Below are positions 1 through 4,808 of a stretch of 8,045 bases of DNA, in pieces. This stretch comes from CAIZQW01 sp037133395 (GTDB lineage: Bacteria > Verrucomicrobiota > Kiritimatiellia > RFP12 > UBA1067). A program made the position numbers and the translations under genes. The notes under the pieces were generated by a model. It made no database searches, had not been told where the DNA came from, and saw only the letters and a program-made list of their open reading frames with translations. Numbering within the stretch: the first letter of the stretch is position 1; each line of letters opens with the position of its first letter. The stretch covers positions 1 to 8,045 of the forward strand of contig JBAXOG010000197.1 of assembly GCA_037133395.1 (NCBI GenBank), given 5' to 3'.

Positions 1-107
1 CCGTTGGTCGGCGCAGGATTCTGCGCCAACACAACCGACTGTTGAGTCAGGATCAGCGCAAGGAAGAGCAAGAACGGTAAACTCAATTTGTCATTCAATT
101 CCATCAT
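1..107 (-). CDS. Secreted protein of unknown function, N-terminus only (cut by window edge)
   Basis: Only the first 35 codons and two bases of the next are present; the gene runs off the left edge. The peptide starts MMELNDK, followed by a strongly hydrophobic stretch (LSLPFLLFLALIL, about residues 8-20), a polar turn (TQQS) and VVLA before QNPAPTN. That is a standard Sec signal peptide with likely cleavage after VLA (about residue 28), so the product should be exported. The start is one of two adjacent ATGs (107 or 104). The upstream sequence AAAGAAAGTGAT is only a weak ribosome binding site. The gene begins 14 bases after the stop of the 693-residue beta-helix protein, so it is probably co-transcribed and may be translationally coupled to it. 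Nothing of the mature domain is visible, so no function can be assigned. Confidence 0.7.
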   Translation of the reverse strand, partial: MMELNDKLSLPFLLFLALILTQQSVVLAQNPAPTN

Positions 108-121
108 GGATATCACTTTCT

Positions 122-2203
122 TTAAAAAAACCGGATAAGCGTTCCCCGCGAAATCACAAGAAGCACCTGCATCTTGGCCTCATCAACCTTCAGCGACAAC
201 ATCCCCGTTTTGCTGCTTCTATTCAACGTCCAGCCCTGTAGGCTGGGAATCATCCCCTTTGTCCCGTATGAGAAAAGAACCAGACTGTTTGTCACCGTTC
301 CCGAAACATTGACCGTGCCTGTCGCGGGCAGCGAGAGCGTCCCGGCAACATTCACGCGGGTCGGATTCGCCACGTCCGTGCAGATCGCTATCCCGCCATT
401 CACAATCAGAGACCCGCTAAAAGCTGCAACCGTGTTCGAAACCAGAAGACTACCCGTGTTGCCAATAGTGATGTTGCCCGTGCTGATGCCTGTTCCTCCA
501 TTCACCAACTCCAGCCCGACATAGTTCCGAGGATTTCCACTGTCTTCTATCGTGTAGGTGGTCGAGGCGTTCGCGCAGATGCCTGTCGCATTGTTAAAGC
601 GCAGCGTGTTTTTACCCTGCCAGTCAAAAGAACCCACGCCTGTAGTAGCCTGATTGTTCGTCAAGATCACGCCGCTCACGCCGCGATAAGTAAGCACGCC
701 ATTCTCCACGAGCACCTTGTTGCCGAGTGACAAGTTATTACTGAGACTGTTGATCGTAATCGTCGGTGCCGCAGTGGTGAACTGCAACACGCCGCCGTTC
801 GTACAGGCGAGGTGATTGCCGTTATCCGTCCGTCCGGCGGTTCCGATTACGAGCGACGACGACAATTCCAACAAACCGCCACCCGTGACAACGACACGGT
901 TACTGTAATTGCCGACCAGATTCGTTGCAGAGGTGCCTATCGAGAAATTACGGCATCCGAGCATCTGCCCGCCCTCTTCGATCTGGATGCTGTTTTCATT
1001 GTTATTACCCATGCCGCCGCCAACCAAGCCATCCATGCCCGACTGGAACCGGAATAGGGAACCGCTCCCTGTAACCAACAACCCGTTCCTATAATAATTC
1101 GTGCATATTGGATTATTTGCCGCGCCATGTGCGAGCCAAAGCCCATTGATGCCTGCCATGACCCCGCCATTCTGAACTTTGATCAAGTTGTTGCTGCCAG
1201 GAAGTACCTGAGTCCCCGTATTGCCAATACGCACAGTCCCGTTCGTGACCAAACCTCCTGCTTCAACAATCAGCGAATTTGTGTGTGAGCCTTCCTCACA
1301 AAGGATCACCGTTCCCCCCAACAGGTCAAAGGTGGACGGTGTACCGTCCCCGTCACGCCCCGAGACAATCACTCGGTTGTTGTACGAACTCGATTGATAA
1401 CCAACCGTCACAGTGGATGACTTCACGAGTCCTCCATTGGTCACTGAAAGCACATTCCCTTTATTATTAGCGTATGCTAGGCGCAGGGTTGCGCATTCCA
1501 GAGTACCTCCGGACGTCACCGTGACAGCATTCGAGTTGCTCTGCAAGAAAAAGTATGGCCGCCCTGTAACCAGAAAGCGTGCCCGGTCGCCGTTCGTGTT
1601 CTTCCCGCCAATCATCAACTTGTTGTTGTCGGTCAAGAACGTTACGCCATAACCGCCTGACGGTGTCAGTGACACCACGCCTCCGTTTTGCAGCGAAAAC
1701 GTCGCACCACCATTGGGAATTAACGGTGTTGCATTCCCTGAAAGTGAAAAGGCAGCATTGTCCACCGTCGTGGTGCTGCCATACTGCGTGAACACGTTCC
1801 CCGTGAACTGGGCTCCGTCACGAATCGTGATACGGCTGCCGTTCAAGGCCGAGGTTCCAAACGTCGTATTGGTCGCCGTAAGCGCGGTCGTACCCGAAAG
1901 GTCCAGCTCTCCCCTTAAAGTCGTCGAAACGGTGCCCACGGTCAACTGGGCGAGAGCGGGAAGCGTTCCAAGACTAGCAGCCGTCACCGTCTTGTTGCTC
2001 CGAATATCCGCCGTGTCTCCCGACTGCGGAGTCCCTGCACCGCCCCACGTGGCCCAAGCATCCCACGAGCCGTTTTGCGCGGTGATCCACGTAGCCGCCT
2101 GCGTTCCATCGACCAACAACCCCACCCATGCAATACTCAGAAAAAGACCACACCGTCTTACACTTCCGTTCAACTTTCCTCGCCTCTGGCTTTTCGTTGT
2201 CAT
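122..2203 (-). CDS. Secreted right-handed beta-helix protein with autotransporter-associated-type repeats
   Basis: Predicted 693-residue exported protein. Residues 1-36 form a signal peptide: an Arg/Lys-rich n-region, the hydrophobic CGLFLSIAWVGLLV, and likely cleavage at TQA-A. Residues 38-66 (GSWDAWATW, then TPQSGDTADI) match the opening motif of secreted beta-strand-repeat proteins common in the PVC group. From about residue 220 to 505 there are roughly eight degenerate repeats of about 35-50 residues built around 'V-x-x-GG-x-L/V', such as VTSGGTL, VTNGGLV, VEAGGLV, VQNGGVM, IEEGGQM and VTGGGLL, each followed by a VG/IG turn. This suggests a beta-solenoid. Composition is rich in Gly, Asn, Thr and Ser. 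There is no autotransporter barrel, LPXTG or PEP-CTERM anchor; the protein ends abruptly in RGTLIRFF. The start is fixed by AAGGAG six bases before the ATG. Likely a surface-associated or secreted adhesin-like or structural protein; exact role unknown. An enzymatic (lyase) role cannot be excluded, but no catalytic signature was recognised. Confidence 0.82.
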   Translation of the reverse strand: MTTKSQRRGKLNGSVRRCGLFLSIAWVGLLVDGTQAATWITAQNGSWDAWATWGGAGTPQSGDTADIRSNKTVTAASLGTLPALAQLTVGTVSTTLRGELDLSGTTALTATNTTFGTSALNGSRITIRDGAQFTGNVFTQYGSTTTVDNAAFSLSGNATPLIPNGGATFSLQNGGVVSLTPSGGYGVTFLTDNNKLMIGGKNTNGDRARFLVTGRPYFFLQSNSNAVTVTSGGTLECATLRLAYANNKGNVLSVTNGGLVKSSTVTVGYQSSSYNNRVIVSGRDGDGTPSTFDLLGGTVILCEEGSHTNSLIVEAGGLVTNGTVRIGNTGTQVLPGSNNLIKVQNGGVMAGINGLWLAHGAANNPICTNYYRNGLLVTGSGSLFRFQSGMDGLVGGGMGNNNENSIQIEEGGQMLGCRNFSIGTSATNLVGNYSNRVVVTGGGLLELSSSLVIGTAGRTDNGNHLACTNGGVLQFTTAAPTITINSLSNNLSLGNKVLVENGVLTYRGVSGVILTNNQATTGVGSFDWQGKNTLRFNNATGICANASTTYTIEDSGNPRNYVGLELVNGGTGISTGNITIGNTGSLLVSNTVAAFSGSLIVNGGIAICTDVANPTRVNVAGTLSLPATGTVNVSGTVTNSLVLFSYGTKGMIPSLQGWTLNRSSKTGMLSLKVDEAKMQVLLVISRGTLIRFF

Positions 2204-2225
2204 GACTGACTCCTTATCGATAAGG
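2204..2225 (-). promoter_or_regulatory. Strong ribosome binding site embedded in a 14-bp perfect palindrome
   Basis: On the minus strand the sequence before the ATG of the beta-helix gene is CCTTATCGATAAGGAGTCAG then TC and ATG. AAGGAG is a near-consensus Shine-Dalgarno element with six bases of spacing. CCTTATCGATAAGG (2212-2225) is a perfect palindrome. As RNA it can fold as a CCUUA/UAAGG stem with a UCGA loop, placing AAGG of the Shine-Dalgarno in the stem. It could be a translational switch or an operator; the role is inferred. Confidence 0.6.
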
Positions 2226-2243
2226 CCTGGTTGAGACCGTGAT

Positions 2244-2259
2244 TTTGAAGGTCTTCAAA
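2244..2259. repeat. Inverted repeat (7-2-7) in the leader of the beta-helix gene
   Basis: TTTGAAG and CTTCAAA are perfect inverted arms separated by two bases. The dyad lies about 45 bases downstream of the predicted transcription start. Its size suits a dimeric regulator operator. With only two central bases it could fold in RNA only after opening the innermost pairs, so a DNA-binding site is the more natural reading. No regulator gene is present in the window. Confidence 0.45.
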
Positions 2260-2268
2260 TAAAGATCA

Positions 2269-2286
2269 TTAACACACGTGTAATAA
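2269..2286. repeat. Imperfect 18-bp palindrome around ACACGTGT
   Basis: The core ACACGTGT (2274-2281) is perfectly palindromic, and the outer TTA/TAA triplets also match, giving seven of nine pairs. It lies roughly 16-33 bases downstream of the predicted transcription start of the beta-helix gene, a position where a bound repressor would block elongation or promoter clearance. Operator function is inferred from position and symmetry only. Confidence 0.35.
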
Positions 2287-2308
2287 CCGTTTTTCGAAGT
2301 ACGTTATC

Positions 2309-2337
2309 ATTCAATCATATTTTGGAATTGTTGTCAA
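2309..2337 (-). promoter_or_regulatory. Sigma70-type promoter for the beta-helix gene
   Basis: The minus strand carries a perfect -35 box TTGACA (2332-2337), a 17-base spacer and a -10 box TTGAAT (2309-2314; four of six to consensus). Transcription would begin near 2302, giving a leader of about 100 bases before the ATG at 2203. It is the best promoter-like match noticed in the intergenic DNA, and it makes the 693-residue gene and the following secreted gene a separate transcription unit. The -35 box lies inside the last codons of the putative sulfatase remnant. Confidence 0.6.
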
Positions 2338-2497
2338 CTGGTGGAAAGGCTTTTTTGTATTTTTTTGTCCGCTTTAAAAAGCCCTCCAGGATCAGCATTT
2401 GGAGCATCTGTTCTTCAACAGACGTATCACATCCCTCAATGCCGAAAGGGATGCGAACGCATTCAAATGGGTCCTGTTCAAAATCATAGATTTCCTT
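2315..2497 (-). pseudogene. Probable 3' remnant of a sulfatase gene
   Basis: A reading frame without a plausible start runs open for 60 codons to TGA at 2315-2317, in a different frame from the upstream esterase gene. Its translation begins KEIYDFEQDPFECV, which fits the 'LYDLExDPxE' signature near the C-terminus of family S1 sulfatases. It continues with VEEQMLQMLILEGFL, as in the closing amphipathic helix of such enzymes, and then a Lys-rich tail. An intact sulfatase is about 450-550 residues and needs a CxPSR-type site; all of that is missing, so only the C-terminal tenth or so survives. The stretch overlaps the last four codons and stop of the esterase gene, suggesting a deletion or insertion joined the two. 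The first internal Met is in the MLQMLIL segment, which has no clear ribosome binding site. The alternative is chance similarity in intergenic DNA. Confidence 0.45.
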
Positions 2498-4754
2498 GTG
2501 TCAAGGCCTTGCGTATGGCATTGGAGACCGCTTCGGCGAGGATTTTACACCCTTTGCCGTTGAAGTGCACGTTGCCCTTGTTGATGCAGAGCGTGTCGAC
2601 GTTGGGAGCCATCAACGGATACAGGTCGTTGATCTCTATGCCATATTTGGGTGCCAACTTGACCGCCGTCTCGTTGATCATGATGACGCCCGGGTTGTTG
2701 TTGGGGTCAAGGCTCTCGCCCTCCTTGTAGCTGGGGATCGGGGTTGTTGTTGCCCAGACGATACGCCCTTTGCCCACCGCCGCGCGCAGTTCCGCGAAAT
2801 ATTTGTCGAGCATTGGCTCGAACTCGGCACGTGGCACGATGAAGTCGTTGTGGAGACCATGGTTGATGTGCAGGACCGCCAGTTCGTCGCATTTGATGCC
2901 CCACAACGGGCGTTTGCTTGCCAATGCCAGTTTCACGTTTTCCGGGGTAGTCAATTGGACAAGGTTGGCGATGCCAGAGAGGCTTTGCCGCACCTCGTCT
3001 CGATAGCCGTCGTGAATGGAGTCTCCGATAGTCATGACCCATGGCAGTGTTGGATCATTGATCGGCATTATGTCGATGGTTTGGGGTTTTGGGGCGTTGG
3101 GATCGTCGGGGTTGCTCTGCTTCCTGGCCCATTCCATCTGGATGGTTGGAGTAAGGACTGGACAATAGTTGACCCTGTCGCTGCGGAAGACGGATGCCGG
3201 AATGCCGCTTGGCCCGACAAGGTTCGGCATATGCGCCTTGTCCATCAGCCATGCGTAGCGTACCGCCGTCGGAACTGGGACTTTGGGGTGGGTGACCACG
3301 ATCGTCCCATTTGTGACCTCGCCTTTTGCCCAGACCCAATGCGTTGAAGGGCTGAACAGTGTGAACCCATCTACCAACGTTCCTTCCTTGGGCAATGTGG
3401 AGGCGTCGAGCATTTTCAAGACCATCGAGCCATTCTGCTGTTTTGCGGATTTTATCACTGGCACTGGATTTATTTTATTGGCTGACACAAGTTCATCCGC
3501 GACTTGAGCGAGGCGTTGGCCGAGACGTTGCAGATCTGGTTTTGAGAGTCTGTTCATCGGCTCATAGAGGTCGTGGAAGGGCACGAGCCTTGTCCTTGGC
3601 AAGTCATGGACTTTATTGAAGGCCTCGGCCAACTCCGACCATGCTAAATATGCGTCGGACTTGTTTGGCGATGTCCATGGGCCGAGCAGGATGAAAGGCA
3701 GTTCCGTGTTATTCCATGCGGCACGCCAGCCCTTGACCATCTCCGTCAATATGGGACCGACGGCGTTTGGGTTGCCGAGGTTTCCAATACCCGGCGCATA
3801 GACCGCGCCACGGATAGCGTATGGAGCGAGAGGCGCGAGCATACCGTTCCAAACGGTCGATGGCGCCTGGATGTTGGATTCGGATGGCTTTAATGGTGGA
3901 GCCTCCATCGATTTGCCTTCAAGGCTCTTCTCGTAGTACCAGACATCATATTCCTTCTCGTCTTTTGGAATGGAAGCGTTGCTGTTACGTGATTTCCAAA
4001 TCGCAAGGCGCTCGTTGAAACGCAATGTGTTGTGGCGCATGGCTGTACCATTGCTGAAGTGCTTTTGCAGTTTGTCGTTCCATGCTAGAGTAGCCAGCGA
4101 CTCAGCGGGTGTATATGCCTCGATCAGGTCACCGTCTAGGAATGAGAAACTCGGGTAGTTGGGGATGTCGGAGACAGCCAATATGACTCCTACCGGAATG
4201 CCATTGTTCTTTCCGGCAAGTTCTTTGGCGAACTGGACGGCCAGCGACTTGGTCTTGCTTGGCTCGTCGCCTACCGTCTGCCATTTGACAGGATCCTGAA
4301 GATCGTCAAGTTTAGTCTTCGACAATTTGTATGGGATTCTGAGCAGTCTGATCTTGTCGTCTGACTTGGATTCGTAAGCCTTGATATCTTTTTGGTGTTT
4401 CAGGAGATCCGGAGTGCCGGTCAACAGCCAGACGTCGCCAACGAGCACGCTTGATTTGAGCGAGCTTTGACCACAATGGATTTCGAGCAGGAATGGGCCA
4501 CCAGCTTTCAATGGTGGCAAGTCCAATTTCCAAACGCCTTTGCCGTCGGCTGTGGCCTCAGCCTTGGCATCCTGGATATTGACCTGCACACGTTGCCCGG
4601 ACGGAGCCTTTCCCCACAACGGTGCTTTCTGCCCATGCTGGATGACCGCTCCGTCGCCGAAAAGCGGCGAAACCGTCAAGTCCGCCGCCAATAGTACCTG
4701 GCAAAAGGCCAGCCCGACACCGAACGCACAACACAATGATGACTTTTTCAACAT
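2484..4754 (-). CDS. Secreted two-domain esterase-like protein: degenerate sialate O-acetylesterase domain plus SGNH hydrolase domain
   Basis: 756 residues. A signal peptide (KKSSLCCAFGVGLAFCQVLLA, cleavage near residue 23-24) directs export. Residues 25-425 follow the layout of sialate O-acetylesterase-type proteins: a beta-sandwich start (LFGDGAVIQHGQ, PLWGKAPSGQ), then VGDVW at 105-109, IPVGVILA near 186, VWNGMLAPLAPYAIRGAVY near 301 and a WR..W..TELPFILLGPW segment near 343. The nucleophile motif GQSN is replaced by GTPD (113-116), YQGESN is replaced by APGIGN, and the terminal D..H is absent, so this domain should be inactive. Residues 570-752 form a second SGNH domain with TIGDS (Ser579, block I), HINHGLHND (629-637, block III) and VHFNGKG (His730, block V). 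It probably removes acyl (for example acetyl) groups from a glycan. A ribosome binding site (AGAAGGG) sits just before the ATG. The gene lies 54 bases after the GH98-like gene with no evident terminator between, so the two are probably one operon. Confidence 0.8.
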   Translation of the reverse strand: MLKKSSLCCAFGVGLAFCQVLLAADLTVSPLFGDGAVIQHGQKAPLWGKAPSGQRVQVNIQDAKAEATADGKGVWKLDLPPLKAGGPFLLEIHCGQSSLKSSVLVGDVWLLTGTPDLLKHQKDIKAYESKSDDKIRLLRIPYKLSKTKLDDLQDPVKWQTVGDEPSKTKSLAVQFAKELAGKNNGIPVGVILAVSDIPNYPSFSFLDGDLIEAYTPAESLATLAWNDKLQKHFSNGTAMRHNTLRFNERLAIWKSRNSNASIPKDEKEYDVWYYEKSLEGKSMEAPPLKPSESNIQAPSTVWNGMLAPLAPYAIRGAVYAPGIGNLGNPNAVGPILTEMVKGWRAAWNNTELPFILLGPWTSPNKSDAYLAWSELAEAFNKVHDLPRTRLVPFHDLYEPMNRLSKPDLQRLGQRLAQVADELVSANKINPVPVIKSAKQQNGSMVLKMLDASTLPKEGTLVDGFTLFSPSTHWVWAKGEVTNGTIVVTHPKVPVPTAVRYAWLMDKAHMPNLVGPSGIPASVFRSDRVNYCPVLTPTIQMEWARKQSNPDDPNAPKPQTIDIMPINDPTLPWVMTIGDSIHDGYRDEVRQSLSGIANLVQLTTPENVKLALASKRPLWGIKCDELAVLHINHGLHNDFIVPRAEFEPMLDKYFAELRAAVGKGRIVWATTTPIPSYKEGESLDPNNNPGVIMINETAVKLAPKYGIEINDLYPLMAPNVDTLCINKGNVHFNGKGCKILAEAVSNAIRKALTQGNL

Positions 4755-4808
4755 TTACCCTTCTTTGATTTAAATGGTCTCACTATTTCAGGATTCTGAA
4801 GCGTGCAC

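Noticed and set aside
122..240. PEP-CTERM or similar sorting tail at the end of the beta-helix protein
   Set aside because: No PEP-like motif, hydrophobic helix and basic tail in that order; the end RGTLIRFF follows a beta-rich segment instead.
1713..2234. Plus-strand open frame of 173 codons opposite the start of the beta-helix gene
   Set aside because: It is antisense to a well-supported repeat protein with signal peptide and good ribosome binding site; its composition is the complement of those codons and no family is recognisable.
2348..2383. Inverted arms GGCTTTTT and AAAAAGCC with a 20-base T-rich loop, resembling a terminator after the esterase gene
   Set aside because: The stem is mostly A-T pairs and in the minus-strand transcript it is not followed by a U tract; it also falls inside the open remnant frame. 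It was not called as a terminator.
2496..3347. Plus-strand open frame of 283 codons opposite the SGNH domain
   Set aside because: Antisense to conserved SGNH motifs in the minus-strand gene; no ribosome binding site or recognisable domain.
4680..4754. Possible lipoprotein signal in the esterase N-terminus (two Cys at 8-9 and one at 18)
   Set aside because: No cysteine sits in a lipobox context (it reads LAFC rather than L-A-G/A-C); cleavage by signal peptidase I near LLA-A fits better.
4787..4800. Small hairpin TTCAG-GATT-CTGAA just after the stop of the GH98-like gene
   Set aside because: Five-pair stem with no T run on either strand; too weak for a terminator and expected by chance.
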